From: Geminocystis sp. NIES-3708 | Lineage (GTDB): Bacteria; Cyanobacteriota; Cyanobacteriia; Cyanobacteriales; Cyanobacteriaceae | Direction: 5' to 3' | DNA length: 64,000 bases | Assembly (NCBI RefSeq): GCF_001548095.1 | Contig: NZ_AP014815.1 | Span: 2,727,656-2,791,655 of the forward strand | In this document: piece after piece, positions 1 through 9,169 of the stretch | Position numbering within the stretch: the first letter of the stretch is position 1 | Layout of the letters: the number at the start of each line of letters is the position of its first letter | The notes under the pieces: model-generated | What the model saw: only the letters and a program-made list of their open reading frames with translations | Told to the model about the DNA's origin: nothing | The model's database searches: none | Made by a program: the position numbers and the translations under genes

Positions 1-797
1 CTTAAGCTGGTTAAATTTCCTTTAGAAGCTAAGAAAAAGAATAAACCATAGGCGATCGCACTGCCAAAAATTGTGGCATAAGCAATGGATAACCATGCAC
101 TAAAATCTAAATTAACCCATTGAGAAGTTTCAAACTGAAAACTGAGGAGAAATAAAACGAATCCGCCGATAACTAAATGCCAACCTGTAGCCACCACAGG
201 ATCAACATGACGAGAAATATATGGTATCATCACAGTACCGATCGCCATTGATAAAGAAGCAAGTAACATCAACCATTGTCCATTATCAAATAATCCTTGC
301 CAACTAAATTCTAAATCGATAAAATTACCTTGCCACCAATTGATAATCAACTCATCAGGTAAGCCAATTAAACTAATACCGATAATACCGATAATTAAAC
401 CTAACCATCCCCAAAAGCCGATAATTTCTTTAAATAACCAACGAGATAAAATTGCCACCGCTAAAGGCTGAGAATCAATCATTACCGAACCTAAACCAGC
501 TCCTGTGCGTAATAAACCTTCACCGAGAAATCCTTGAAACATCAACCCATCCACCAAAGAAAATAAGCCTATCCACAGCCATCCTAATGGGGTTATAGGC
601 TTATATTTACCTAATATCATCGCCACTAATAAGACTAAAATTCCAGCGGGAAATATCCTGATTCCTGCCATAAACAAAGGTGTCGTCTGATGAATAACAC
701 CTTTCATAGCTACCATAGCTGTACCCCAAAGGAAGAAAGGTGTTATCAAGATAATCGGGGTTAAAAAAAATGAATTATGATTAAATTTGAATTGCAT
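1..797 (-). CDS. EamA/DMT-family transporter, C-terminal end cut by the window edge
   Basis: An open frame runs from an ATG at 797 down to base 1 with no stop, so at least 265 residues are present and the C-terminus lies outside. The translation is a chain of hydrophobic helices separated by short loops. It has two halves of similar layout, as in 10-TM drug/metabolite transporters: the first starts near the N-terminus (FFLWGTAMVAMKG) and the second ends with AIAYGLFFFLASKGNLTSL. That last motif is typical of the second EamA repeat. The substrate cannot be told from sequence. It would sit in the inner membrane. It is transcribed in the same direction as mnmA but 322 bases downstream of it, so it is probably separate. 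The family call is firm, the function open. Confidence 0.85.
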   Translation of the reverse strand, partial: MQFKFNHNSFFLTPIILITPFFLWGTAMVAMKGVIHQTTPLFMAGIRIFPAGILVLLVAMILGKYKPITPLGWLWIGLFSLVDGLMFQGFLGEGLLRTGAGLGSVMIDSQPLAVAILSRWLFKEIIGFWGWLGLIIGIIGISLIGLPDELIINWWQGNFIDLEFSWQGLFDNGQWLMLLASLSMAIGTVMIPYISRHVDPVVATGWHLVIGGFVLFLLSFQFETSQWVNLDFSAWLSIAYATIFGSAIAYGLFFFLASKGNLTSL

Positions 798-1119
798 TAA
801 AAAAGAATATGCTTAAAGTTCTTTTATTTGTTACATTTCTTCATCTTAATTGAACTTGAGTGAAAATGATAATTTTCTTAATCATGCTACGAGAATTAAA
901 TTTAACCAGAGCAGACTAAGACAAGTGGATAAGTGAAAAATTCCCAATATTTGTAGATTATTTTTACATTTTTAAAATAATTTTATTGATTCACACAAAA
1001 TCAGGTTAAAAATGTTGAGCTTTTGAATAAAAGTAGCCAAAATCTTACTTTTTTTCATGTAGTATTTTTAACCCTTGATTTTAAAAGACTTTAGAGTTTT
1101 TTCATAACCTCTATTTGGC
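798..1119. other. Intergenic region without a gene
   Basis: This 322-base AT-rich stretch lies between the EamA gene and mnmA, both on the minus strand. It should hold the EamA promoter. I see no open frame of note and no convincing terminator. The best hairpin, close to the mnmA stop, is only a 5-bp TAGAG/CTCTA pair. Confidence 0.5.
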
Positions 1120-2172
1120 TCAGGATTTTTCGATAATTCCCCCTCCTAAAAGCATCTCACCATGATATAAAACGGCGGCTTGTCCTGGAGTAATACCAAA
1201 TTGTGGCTCATCAAATACTAACTTAACTCGTTGAGTGTCTAAAGGAATGACATTTACCAATTTTGGGGTGCTACGGTATCTAATTTTAGCCTCTGCCTTG
1301 ATGGGGTTTTCAGGCTCAGGGATAGAAACCCAATTCATACGACTAACAATACACTCAGCTTGACCACCTTCATCACGAGTTGCGACAATAACCTGATTCA
1401 TAACAGGATCTAGTTTTACTACATATAAAGGCTCTGCATAAGCGATTCCTAAGCCTTTTCTTTGACCAATAGTGTAATGATGAATCCCTTCATGTTCTCC
1501 TAAAACAGTGCCTTGTAAATCGACAATTTGCCCTTGTTTTGGTTGAATATATTTATCTAAAAAGTGTTTCATCGAACCATGACTTTCAATTAAACATAAG
1601 TCTTGACTATCAGGTTTTTCTGCGGTGGTTAGTTTAAATTTATTCGCCATCGCTCTAGTTTCTGTCTTGGTTTGATACCCTAAAGGTAAAATTAAATGGG
1701 CTAATAATTCTTGGGTAAGATCATACAAAAAATAAGATTGATCTTTAGTATCATCAATGGCTTTTAATAATTGATAGCGATCGCCCTTGGCATCATATTC
1801 GATTCTGCCATAATGTCCTGTAGCGATTTTATCAATACCTAGAGTATTTCTTGCATATTCCAACATGGGCGGAAACTTGACTACACGATTACATTGAGAA
1901 CAAGGTAAAGGAGTAATTCCAGCTTCATAACCAGAAACTAAATAATCAACAATGTAAGTCTGAAAAAGTTCTCGTGTATCTACTACATGATGAGGTATTC
2001 CTAATTGTTCACAAATAGAAGCGGCATCCACCATCCCTTCTGAGCAACATTGCCCTTTTCCTTTCATTAACCAAAGAGTTAAACCTTCTACCTCATAACC
2101 TTGAGATTGTAAACTAGCCGCCGCAACTGAACTGTCGACACCACCTGACAAACCTACCACAACTTTATTCAT
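1120..2172 (-). CDS. mnmA: tRNA-specific 2-thiouridylase MnmA
   Basis: MnmA inserts sulfur at C2 of the wobble uridine (U34) of tRNA Lys, Glu and Gln in the cytoplasm, using ATP and a persulfide sulfur relay. The 350-residue protein opens with the PP-loop ATP-binding motif SGGVDSS (residues 9-15). The catalytic cysteine lies in PCSQCN (C94) and the partner cysteine in SQDLC (C193). The conserved [12 protein letters not shown] and the C-terminal beta-barrel ending in [10 protein letters not shown] match the family, and the length is normal. It starts at ATG 2172. The neighbours are unrelated, so I infer a single-gene unit. Confidence 0.97.
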   Translation of the reverse strand: MNKVVVGLSGGVDSSVAAASLQSQGYEVEGLTLWLMKGKGQCCSEGMVDAASICEQLGIPHHVVDTRELFQTYIVDYLVSGYEAGITPLPCSQCNRVVKFPPMLEYARNTLGIDKIATGHYGRIEYDAKGDRYQLLKAIDDTKDQSYFLYDLTQELLAHLILPLGYQTKTETRAMANKFKLTTAEKPDSQDLCLIESHGSMKHFLDKYIQPKQGQIVDLQGTVLGEHEGIHHYTIGQRKGLGIAYAEPLYVVKLDPVMNQVIVATRDEGGQAECIVSRMNWVSIPEPENPIKAEAKIRYRSTPKLVNVIPLDTQRVKLVFDEPQFGITPGQAAVLYHGEMLLGGGIIEKS

Positions 2173-2479
2173 AACCAGAAAATATAATAACTAACAATCG
2201 TAATGAAAAAATTTTTTAGTAAGTACTCATGCAAAACTAATTGTATAGAGGCAACGGGTTGAAACCCATTGTTACCATAGCCTTGAGAAAAATAAAATGC
2301 CCAATTAATTTTACTTAGTAACTTAATAAATAACCATGAGCAATAACCCACTATTATTATTATCGTATTAAAAAAACAAAACCACCAACCCAAAAATATC
2401 TTTTACAGATAGTCAGTATTGGCGGCTTGTTTAAAGATTAAGTAATCAATCACTCAATTAATGATTTATTACAGTTACC
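2173..2479. other. Intergenic region upstream of mnmA with a GGGTT/AACCC hairpin
   Basis: 307 bases lie between mnmA and the small gene at 2480, both on the minus strand. The only structure I see is a short hairpin at 2252-2271, listed separately. A 74-codon open frame here has no coding character: it is rich in Phe, Ile and Tyr, with no motif and no ribosome binding site. Confidence 0.5.
2252..2271 (-). repeat. Short palindrome CAACGGGTT-GA-AACCCATTG
   Basis: Nine-base arms separated by two bases; read on the minus strand all positions pair if one G-T wobble is allowed. GGGTT(TC)AACCC hairpins of this kind occur as dispersed repeats in many cyanobacterial genomes (recalled, not searched). 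It could act in the mnmA leader. No function is shown. Confidence 0.45.
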
Positions 2480-2638
2480 CTACTCTTTATCATCTTCAGA
2501 TTGTTGGTTAGAACCATTAGAACCGTTATAGTCTCTTCTTTTAAATTTGGAGTTAAAAGTAGTAGTTTTTTTTCTAAACTGACGAGCGTATGCTTTGTTA
2601 CGTTCTGCTTTTTCTTTTTTAGGATTACTTTTAGCCAT
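2480..2638 (-). CDS. Small basic conserved cyanobacterial protein
   Basis: A 52-residue protein beginning MAKSNPKKEKAERNKAYA and ending in an Asn/Gly/Ser-rich acidic tail (QQSEDDKE). I chose the ATG at 2638 because GAGGA lies 5-9 bases upstream on the minus strand. A longer open frame starts 13 codons earlier but has no such signal. The first two thirds are strongly basic (Lys/Arg), suggesting RNA, ribosome or nucleic-acid contact. That is inference only. I recall similar short proteins in other cyanobacteria but know no function. Confidence 0.7.
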   Translation of the reverse strand: MAKSNPKKEKAERNKAYARQFRKKTTTFNSKFKRRDYNGSNGSNQQSEDDKE

Positions 2639-2873
2639 TATGTCCTCATAAATGAATAATTTTCTTCTAATGCTCAAAATATCTAGTGATTAGAAGAGAT
2701 AAAAACCAGCTTTTTCACGGAATAATTGAAATCAAATTACCAAGCCATGAAATAGTTTTTGTAGAGAGTTAAGATTACTGAACTGTATTGTACTAAGCAA
2801 AAAGAGTAAATACAAAAGCCAAATTTTGGTCACTAAATCTTTATTCCCAAGATGATTATAACATTAATACTGT

Positions 2874-3206
2874 TTAAGATGGTAAAAAACGATCTAAGGC
2901 AGATTTTAAGGCTTCTATTTCTCCTTCAATACTACCTTCTTTGGCTGCACGAGTTATACATTCACTCAAATGTTCATCTAAAATTAGTCTAGCGACTCTA
3001 TCTAAAGCACCACGAATGGCGGCTATTTGAATTAAGACTTCTGGACAATCTCTATCTTCATTAATCATCGTTTTAATTCCTCTAACATGACCTTCAATAC
3101 GAGATAAACGATTAATTATTTTTCGCTGAGATTCTTCACTATGAATATGACCATGAGAATGTTTTTGGGAATGTGGATGATGATGATTAGAGAACGTTTT
3201 TGTCAT
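2874..3206 (-). CDS. inrS: CsoR/RcnR-family metal-sensing repressor, InrS-like
   Basis: A DUF156-family four-helix DNA-binding repressor. From the ATG at 3206 it has 110 residues: a His-rich N-terminal tail (NHHHPHSQKHSHGHIHSEE), then NRLSRIEGHVRGIKTM, DRDCPEVL and LDEHLSEC. With this start the candidate ligands are H22, C54, H79 and C83. That is one residue off the H21/C53/H78/C82 set reported for the Synechocystis nickel sensor InrS. A GTG at 3233 would add nine residues (119 in all); neither start has a clear ribosome binding site. The match suggests nickel (or cobalt/copper) sensing and control of an efflux pump. No efflux gene is adjacent, so the target is unknown. Confidence 0.8.
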   Translation of the reverse strand: MTKTFSNHHHPHSQKHSHGHIHSEESQRKIINRLSRIEGHVRGIKTMINEDRDCPEVLIQIAAIRGALDRVARLILDEHLSECITRAAKEGSIEGEIEALKSALDRFLPS

Positions 3207-3274
3207 GGTATTAGCTAGAGTATTTTTACTCACTATTTTAACGGAATATTAAAGATCTTATTAATTTCTCCCTT

Positions 3275-3306
3275 AAAAAACGAAGATGCCCTGTAATAGA
3301 GCATCT
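3275..3306 (-). terminator. Rho-independent terminator of gap2
   Basis: On the minus strand, 30 bases beyond the gap2 stop, AGATGCTCT - ATTAC - AGGGCATCT forms a 9-bp stem with one G-T wobble. It is followed by TCG and a run of six T. The position and polarity fit termination of gap2. Confidence 0.8.
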
Positions 3307-3335
3307 ATAACTATATTTTGAAATTGAATAGAATA

Positions 3336-4349
3336 TTATTTCCAGTTAGAAGCAACTATTTCAGCTAAATCAACAACTCGTTGAGAATAACCCCATTCGT
3401 TATCATACCAAGCTACAACTTTAACCATATCTCCAGCCATCACCATAGTTAAGTTCGCATCAACGATAGAAGATACATCACTACCACGATAATCAGAAGA
3501 GACTAAAGGTAATTCGTTATAACCTAAAATCCCTTTTAATTCGCCTTCAGATGCTTCTCTGATAACATCATTAACTTGTTCAGCGATGGTATTTTTTTCA
3601 ACTTGTACAACTAAATCAACAATAGAAACATTAGGAGTAGGTACTCTTAATGCAATACCATTTAATTTTCCTTTTAATTCTGGTAAAACTAAAGCAACTG
3701 CTTGAGCCGCACCAGTGCTAGTAGGTACAATATTTACGGCGGCTGCACGGGCACGACGTAAATCACGGTGACTAGCATCTAATAAACGTTGATCTCCAGT
3801 GTAACTATGAGTAGTTGTCATTGTACCTTTGATGATACCAAAGTTTTCATGAAGTACTTTAGCAATAGGTGCTAAACAATTAGTGGTACAACTAGCATTA
3901 CTAATAACATTATATTTATCGTGAGCATATTCTTTATGGTTAACACCAACAACATAAGTTCCGACGTTAGCACCTTTACCCGGAGCAGTAATTAAAACTT
4001 TTTTTGCACCAGCTTGAATGTGTTTAGATGCGCCTTCATCAGTAACAAATACCCCGGTTGCTTCGATGATTAAATCTACACCCCAATCTGCCCAAGGTAA
4101 GTTAAGCGGATTACGATCAGATACACATTTAATAGTTTTACCATTAACAATAATTGAATTTTCGTCGGCTCGAATATCAGCATCTAATTTACCTAACATG
4201 GAGTCATATCTGAGTAAATGTGCATTCGTTTTAGGATCGGAAGTGTCGTTAATTCCTACTAATTCTAAACCACTATTCTCACGGCCTAACCAACAACGCA
4301 AAAAGTTACGTCCAATACGCCCAAATCCATTAATAGCAACTCTAACCAC
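3336..4349 (-). CDS. gap2: Glyceraldehyde-3-phosphate dehydrogenase, photosynthetic type Gap2
   Basis: It interconverts 1,3-bisphosphoglycerate and glyceraldehyde-3-phosphate; in cyanobacteria Gap2 serves the Calvin cycle with NADPH or NADH. The 337 residues start with the Rossmann motif [13 protein letters not shown]. The catalytic cysteine is C154 in [12 protein letters not shown], and the catalytic histidine lies in [10 protein letters not shown]. The two-residue insertion and the sequence [18 protein letters not shown] are typical of GapB/Gap2 enzymes rather than glycolytic Gap1. It starts at ATG 4349. It is divergent from argZ/agrE and followed by a good terminator, so it is probably monocistronic. 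Confidence 0.97.
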   Translation of the reverse strand: MVRVAINGFGRIGRNFLRCWLGRENSGLELVGINDTSDPKTNAHLLRYDSMLGKLDADIRADENSIIVNGKTIKCVSDRNPLNLPWADWGVDLIIEATGVFVTDEGASKHIQAGAKKVLITAPGKGANVGTYVVGVNHKEYAHDKYNVISNASCTTNCLAPIAKVLHENFGIIKGTMTTTHSYTGDQRLLDASHRDLRRARAAAVNIVPTSTGAAQAVALVLPELKGKLNGIALRVPTPNVSIVDLVVQVEKNTIAEQVNDVIREASEGELKGILGYNELPLVSSDYRGSDVSSIVDANLTMVMAGDMVKVVAWYDNEWGYSQRVVDLAEIVASNWK

Positions 4350-4698
4350 TGTTTATTTCCTCTATATTTAAACTAAATAAAGTAAATTTTTCTAATGTGC
4401 CTAATCATATCGTAAAGATTGTACAATTTCATACCCATTTTTTGATTTTTTTTGCTATGGTTTTGTATCTATCAAGTACTACTGACGGTAATAAATAAAT
4501 TTTTTAGTAAGAGTTTACAAAATCTATCAAAGTGATTGATATAAATTTTATAAGTTATCGTTTCCAGACATATAAAGTTTCGAGGTAAAAGTACCTACAG
4601 AGTCAAGTTATAATGAAATGTTGGCAAAAAAGTTATGGTTACAGATACTATCAATTAGCCAATTGCCAATCAAATTTTATAGTAAATTTTAAATTGTT
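4350..4698. other. Divergent promoter region gap2 / argZ-agrE
   Basis: 349 bases carry the promoters of both divergent genes. The part facing argZ/agrE contains a GTA-N8-TAC site (4585-4598, listed separately) and a TATAAT at 4609-4614, 85 bases before the argZ start. For gap2 I see no clear -35/-10 pair. No gene is visible. Confidence 0.55.
4585..4598 (+). promoter_or_regulatory. Candidate NtcA-binding site GTA-N8-TAC
   Basis: The sequence is GTA AAAGTACC TAC, the perfect consensus for the global nitrogen regulator NtcA, 101 bases before the argZ/agrE ATG. TATAAT follows 10 bases later. Activated NtcA promoters usually have about 22 bases between TAC and the -10 box, so this spacing does not fit classical activation. 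It could be a repressing site or chance. A six-base consensus like this is expected about once per 4 kb at random. Confidence 0.4.
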
Positions 4699-6813
4699 AT
4701 GACCCAAGATATTCGCATTCTTATGTGCGCCCCTGATCACTATGATGTTGACTATGTGATCAATCCTTGGATGGAAGGTAATATACATAAATCTAGTCGA
4801 GAACGTGCTGTAGAACAATGGCAGAAACTTTATCATATCATCAAAGAATATGCAATTGTCGATTTGGTTAAACCTGAAAAAGGTGTGCCTGATATGGTTT
4901 TTACTGCTAATGCTGGTTTAGTATTAGGGCAAAATGTAGTATTAAGTCGATTTTATCATCCTGAAAGACAAGGAGAAGAACCATTTTTTAAAGCATGGTT
5001 TGAAGAAAACGGCTTTAATGTCTATGAATTGCCTAAAGATTTACCTTTTGAAGGGGCAGGAGACGCTTTATTTGACAGAGAAGGGCGTTGGTTATGGGCT
5101 GGCTATGGTTTCCGCTCAGAGTTAGATTCTCACCCATATATCGCTAGATGGTTGGATACGGAAGTTTTATCTTTGCGTCTTATTGATAACCGTTTTTATC
5201 ATTTAGACACCTGTTTTTGTCCTTTAGCAAATGGTTACTTACTTTATTATCCTGAAGCCTTTGATAGTTATTCTAATCGTCTGATTGAAATGCGTGTACC
5301 AGAGGAAAAAAGAATTGTAGTGGAAGAACCTGATGCTGTAAACTTTGCCTGTAACACCGTTAATATTAATAATGTTGTAATCATGAACAAAATTAGTCAT
5401 GATTTAGAGCAACGCATTATAGATAAAGGTTTTAAAGTGGTGCAAACACCTTTAACAGAATTCTTAAAAGCTGGTGGTGCGGCAAAATGTCTTACATTAA
5501 GAGTCACTGAACCTATTTTAGAAGATGTTCATGCTAATGTCACTGTAACCAGTCGTATCATCAAAATGGAAGGACATCTACTAGATAGCGGTTTAATGAA
5601 TCGTGCTTTAGACGTGGTTATCAAAGAAGGTGGTAGTTTTAAAGTTCTTAACTTTGATTTAGGAGTTGAAAGACAAAGTCCTTCCACCGCAGAAGTTCGT
5701 ATTTCTGCACCTTCTGTTGATGTGATGGAAGACATTGTTAGTATTTTAATTGATTTAGGAGCTACTTCAATACCAGAAAAGGAGTCTGATGCCAACCTTC
5801 AAACCGTTGTTAAAGCTGGAGTTTCTCCCGATGATTTTTATATCACCAATATTTATCCCACGGAGGTTAGAATAAATGGCTACTGGGAAAAAGTTACTAA
5901 TCAACGGATGGATGGTGCGATCGTCATTCAAGAAACAGAAGAGGGTATCACTGCGACTTGTAAACTTTTGCGTGATTTAGAAGTAGGAGAAAAAGTGGTT
6001 GTAGGTGTAGATGGTATTCGTACAATCAGATCTCCTCAATCGAGAGAACAAAGAAACCAACCTCAAGAATTTAGCTTTATGAGTGGTGGTGTTTCTAGTG
6101 AACGTCGAGTAGAATTATTAGTTGAACAAATTGCATGGGAAATCCGCCATATCCGTGATCAAGGAGGTAAAGTTGCTGTGGTAGCTGGACCTGTAGTTAT
6201 TCATACTGGTGGTTCAGAGCATCTTTCTCGTTTAATTCGTGAAGGTTATGTTCAATGTTTATTAGGAGGAAATGCGATCGCCGTTCATGATATGGAACAA
6301 TCGATCATGGGAACTTCTTTGGGGGTGGATATGCGTAAAGGTATTCCCGTAAGAGGTGGTCATCGTCATCACCTTAATGTCATTAATGCAGTTCGTCGTG
6401 TAGGAAGTATCACCGAAGCCGTCAATCAAGGCATTGTTACCAAAGGTATTATGTATGAATGTGTGAAAAATAATGTGCCTTTTAGTCTTGCTGGTTCAAT
6501 TCGTGATGATGGTCCCCTACCTGACACTCAAATGGATTTAATTAAAGCACAAGAAGATTATTCTCGTCTTTTGAAAGGTACTGATATGATTATCATGCTT
6601 TCCACTATGCTCCATTCTATTGGTGTTGGAAACATGACACCTGCTGGGGTAAAAATGATCTGTGTGGACATAAATCCTGCGGTAGTAACAAAATTAAGCG
6701 ATCGTGGTTCGGTAGAATCTGTCGGAATTGTTACTGATGTTGGCTTATTTTTAAGTTTGTTGGTACAACAGCTAGATAAATTAACCAATCGCTATGAGTT
6801 AGTTAATAATTAG
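4699..6813 (+). CDS. agrE: Arginine dihydrolase / ornithine cyclodeaminase fusion (ArgZ/AgrE)
   Basis: The N-terminal half (about residues 1-275) has the amidinotransferase fold and converts arginine to ornithine, ammonia and CO2. The C-terminal half (about 280-704) is a LOR/SDH-type domain, reported in Anabaena AgrE to turn ornithine into proline. Key residues are in place: N71 in FTANAG, H168 in FYHLDTCF and the nucleophile C264 in GGAAKCLTLR. These match the numbering known for Synechocystis ArgZ, and the 704-residue length matches. The enzyme feeds the arginine-ornithine cycle and mobilises cyanophycin nitrogen. It starts at ATG 4699 with no upstream partner gene. A GTA-N8-TAC site lies upstream. 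Confidence 0.93.
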   Translation: MTQDIRILMCAPDHYDVDYVINPWMEGNIHKSSRERAVEQWQKLYHIIKEYAIVDLVKPEKGVPDMVFTANAGLVLGQNVVLSRFYHPERQGEEPFFKAWFEENGFNVYELPKDLPFEGAGDALFDREGRWLWAGYGFRSELDSHPYIARWLDTEVLSLRLIDNRFYHLDTCFCPLANGYLLYYPEAFDSYSNRLIEMRVPEEKRIVVEEPDAVNFACNTVNINNVVIMNKISHDLEQRIIDKGFKVVQTPLTEFLKAGGAAKCLTLRVTEPILEDVHANVTVTSRIIKMEGHLLDSGLMNRALDVVIKEGGSFKVLNFDLGVERQSPSTAEVRISAPSVDVMEDIVSILIDLGATSIPEKESDANLQTVVKAGVSPDDFYITNIYPTEVRINGYWEKVTNQRMDGAIVIQETEEGITATCKLLRDLEVGEKVVVGVDGIRTIRSPQSREQRNQPQEFSFMSGGVSSERRVELLVEQIAWEIRHIRDQGGKVAVVAGPVVIHTGGSEHLSRLIREGYVQCLLGGNAIAVHDMEQSIMGTSLGVDMRKGIPVRGGHRHHLNVINAVRRVGSITEAVNQGIVTKGIMYECVKNNVPFSLAGSIRDDGPLPDTQMDLIKAQEDYSRLLKGTDMIIMLSTMLHSIGVGNMTPAGVKMICVDINPAVVTKLSDRGSVESVGIVTDVGLFLSLLVQQLDKLTNRYELVNN

Positions 6814-6860
6814 AAATAAGGAATTAGAAATAGGGAATTAGAAATAAGAAATTAGGAATT
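6804..6860 (+). repeat. Short AT-rich tandem repeats after argZ/agrE
   Basis: Three near-copies of a roughly 14-15-base unit (GAATTAGAAATA plus AG/GG) follow the stop codon of argZ/agrE. They lie between convergent genes. They look like a short tandem repeat array without a coding role. Confidence 0.5.
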
Positions 6861-6896
6861 AATTTACTTTTTCCTGTTTTCTAATCTCTTTATTTT

Positions 6897-7238
6897 CTAT
6901 TCCTCAGAATCCTGATTATGATCTCCAGCCATTAAAGCCCTTTCAAAATCCATTCTTTGTTCGGCATTTCGGAGAAAATATCCACTCATCATCGCCGAAG
7001 CTAATAATTTACCTAAATTTTCTCTATTGGTACTAACCATCACGCCAAAATGTTCTGAAGGTAAAGTACCTAACATTCCCATAATGTTCCGTTCCATAAC
7101 CTGAAACACCTCTTGAGATTGAGGTTTAGATAGTTGATTAATAGTTTCTGGGGTGAGAGATTGAAGATAATCTAGAAAAATATTGTTTTCTTCTGGTTGA
7201 TTAAAATATTTAGGGCGACGATTTTCTTTATAATTCAC
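6897..7238 (-). CDS. DUF760 family protein
   Basis: A 113-residue soluble protein with the DUF760 pattern: FLDYLQSLTPETINQLSKP, then VFQVMERNIMGMLGTLPSEHF and NLGKLLASAMMSGYFLRNAEQR. The family is found in cyanobacteria and plastids. Its molecular role is unknown to me. The acidic tail ends DHNQDSEE. The start at ATG 7238 is followed by a basic stretch. It is on the same strand as the DUF1825 gene, 149 bases away, so co-transcription is possible. Confidence 0.85.
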   Translation of the reverse strand: MNYKENRRPKYFNQPEENNIFLDYLQSLTPETINQLSKPQSQEVFQVMERNIMGMLGTLPSEHFGVMVSTNRENLGKLLASAMMSGYFLRNAEQRMDFERALMAGDHNQDSEE

Positions 7239-7387
7239 TGTTTTTCTCCTCCAAAAATTTTTTGTGTAAGAATATTAATTTAATTATTTATAATTTATCA
7301 ATTTTATTAATGTTTGTGATTAAGTAAAACCGAACTTTGAGAATAGCATTATTTCTCCTTCATCTAAAAAGAGACGATAAACTACAC

Positions 7388-7699
7388 TTAAATTTCTTTT
7401 TTCATTCTTTCTAAGGTTAAGTGCATTTGTTGAAACATTTGTTCGGGAGTTGTGCCAAATTGATTTAACTGAGTTTTAAGTTGTTCTATGGTCATTTTTG
7501 CCATAAAATCCTCTGATAATTCAAATCTTTTCATGAAAATACGATACCGATCCATCATATCTTCCATTTTTTCAATAAAGATTTTTTTCCCTTCTCGATC
7601 AAATTTTCCAAATTCACTGCCTAGTTGAGTCAATGATTGGTAATCCTCAAATAGTTGTTTGGCTTCTTGCTGTACTACTTCTGAATCAAAAAATCCCAT
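7388..7699 (-). CDS. DUF1825 family protein
   Basis: A 103-residue protein starting MGFFDSEVVQQEAKQLFEDY, largely helical and rich in Met, Glu and Lys (EKMEDMMDRYRIFMKRFELS). This pattern is the cyanobacterial DUF1825 family. The family lacks a known function. There is no signal peptide or membrane segment, so it is cytoplasmic. It starts at ATG 7699 and lies upstream of the DUF760 gene on the same strand. Confidence 0.85.
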   Translation of the reverse strand: MGFFDSEVVQQEAKQLFEDYQSLTQLGSEFGKFDREGKKIFIEKMEDMMDRYRIFMKRFELSEDFMAKMTIEQLKTQLNQFGTTPEQMFQQMHLTLERMKKEI

Positions 7700-7823
7700 T
7701 TTAACTCCGTTTTTAGACCTTATCTTTATTATATAAAATAAATTTTTTAAATTTTATATAGCACTAATTATAAAATTATGTTTATTATCTTTAAAATGCG
7801 GATTTCCGTAACCTTAAATAATC

Positions 7824-8219
7824 ATGTTATCTAAATCTTTTACGTTTTTAAATCAACCAAAAAAAAGAATATTAAGCGTTATTCTGGCACTTATTGGCAC
7901 AGTAACGCCATGTGTTGGATTACATAAATTTTACTTATCACAACCTCTATGGGGCGTTGTTTATCTTCTTTTGAGTTGGCAAAGTCCTATAGCTCGTATT
8001 GCTTGTGCTATAGATGCAGTATTATATTTAACTCAAGATCAAAATTTTTTTAATTTTCGTTTTAATCCTAGCTCAACACTAGAAACGGAAAATATACTCA
8101 AAAATCCCCAGCACTTAACAGAAATTGCGACAGCATTAAGGGAATTAGAAAAATTACGTCAAGAGGGTTTAATTTCGGAGTATGAATTTGAACAAAAACG
8201 CCGTCAACTATTAGCTTAA
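7824..8219 (+). CDS. TM2 domain protein with C-terminal SHOCT motif
   Basis: 131 residues. After a basic N-terminus (NQPKKR) come two hydrophobic segments with the TM2-domain layout: a glycine-rich first helix ending in GLHKFYL, a short turn, then a second helix containing ARIACAIDAVLYL. The C-terminus (LRELEKLRQEGLISEYEFEQKRRQLL) matches the SHOCT motif, a short helical segment often seen at the end of bacterial proteins. It is an inner-membrane protein of unknown function. It starts at ATG 7824 and stands alone between minus-strand genes. Confidence 0.85.
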   Translation: MLSKSFTFLNQPKKRILSVILALIGTVTPCVGLHKFYLSQPLWGVVYLLLSWQSPIARIACAIDAVLYLTQDQNFFNFRFNPSSTLETENILKNPQHLTEIATALRELEKLRQEGLISEYEFEQKRRQLLA

Positions 8220-8280
8220 TTAGAGTTGTTTAATTTTGGGAATAATTTTGACACTATAAACATAATCAAAAAAAATCAGC

Positions 8281-8682
8281 TTAATAATTAATAGTTTTAA
8301 TAACTGACATTCCTAAAGTAATTAAACAACCTAATAATAAACTCATACTACTGAAAGAACTAATGCCAAAACCTAAAGCCCTTTTTTTTGCTTCTTGGTA
8401 ATAACCCCAAGCATATAAAACCCTTCCTAAAATCCAAATCCCCCCTAAAATTGCTCCCCATAATTCACTTACATAATAAGAAAAAATCCACATTAAAGGT
8501 AGGAAAAATATTAGTTGTTCTAGCATATTTTCTTGTACTCTTAATGCTCTTTCAAAATTAGGTTCTCCCGACATTGCTGGAGGCATTACATTATATTTTA
8601 CTCTAGCTCTGCCAACATTAATAATTGTAACAAAATAAACTAAAAGAGCTGAAACTGTGATGATACTTGCACCTAATAACAT
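8281..8682 (-). CDS. MAPEG family membrane protein
   Basis: 133 residues with four hydrophobic segments. The family hallmark RALRVQENMLEQL follows the first helix and loop, and RVLYAWGYYQ follows the third helix. MAPEG proteins are glutathione/eicosanoid-metabolism membrane enzymes in eukaryotes. Bacterial members are mostly uncharacterised, and a glutathione-linked role here would be inference. It starts at ATG 8682. It is followed 61 bases on by the convergent TM2 gene. Confidence 0.88.
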   Translation of the reverse strand: MLLGASIITVSALLVYFVTIINVGRARVKYNVMPPAMSGEPNFERALRVQENMLEQLIFFLPLMWIFSYYVSELWGAILGGIWILGRVLYAWGYYQEAKKRALGFGISSFSSMSLLLGCLITLGMSVIKTINY

Positions 8683-8719
8683 AAAAAATTATTCCGTTTT
8701 ATTAATCTTAAAAATTTAA

Positions 8720-9070
8720 TTATTGCCAGTTATTTTCTGCTTGTTGAAAAACATATTGTGCTACTTGATTAATTTCATTTTCTGTGAGACGATCTTTAAA
8801 TGCTGACATATTATTTTTACCATTCGCAATTATATTTGTGATCGCATCTACAGAATCATAACCATTCTTTTGCAAAGTTTTTAACCGCAAATTTTTACCT
8901 CTTCTAATAATATTACTACCATTGGGATGACATCCAGCACAATTCATTAAAAAAATTGTTTTCCCTATGGAATTATTATTAAGATTTTCTGCTTTTATAG
9001 GGGATATTAAATATAAATTGAATAGAAAAAAAACAGTGATATTTAACAATAAAAATAAAAATTTGCTCAT
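8720..9070 (-). CDS. Cytochrome c6-like secreted c-type cytochrome
   Basis: 116 residues from ATG 9070: a Sec-type signal peptide with a long Phe/Leu core ending SPIKA, then a mature domain of about 90 residues. Heme attachment is CAGCH. The sixth ligand methionine is probably in NNMSAFKDRL, as in PetJ proteins. The segment HPNGSNIIRRGKNL recalls the c6-like (c6B/c6C) relatives rather than the plastocyanin substitute c6; this subgroup call is from memory. A longer open frame starts at 9142 but would place 24 extra residues before the signal peptide. It would act in the lumen or periplasm as an electron carrier, partner unknown. Confidence 0.85.
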   Translation of the reverse strand: MSKFLFLLLNITVFFLFNLYLISPIKAENLNNNSIGKTIFLMNCAGCHPNGSNIIRRGKNLRLKTLQKNGYDSVDAITNIIANGKNNMSAFKDRLTENEINQVAQYVFQQAENNWQ

Positions 9071-9169
9071 ATATTTGTTGAAGAATTGTATCTTAAAATA
9101 AGAAAGATATCCTTCTTTACAAAGAAATGAAGGATATATCAAAAATATAGTTAATTAAGAAATAACAAA

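Noticed and set aside
2169-2393. 74-codon open frame upstream of mnmA
   Set aside because: No motif, no ribosome binding site, low-complexity Phe/Ile/Tyr content, and overlap with the mnmA start; it contains a GGGTT/AACCC repeat. Treated as chance.
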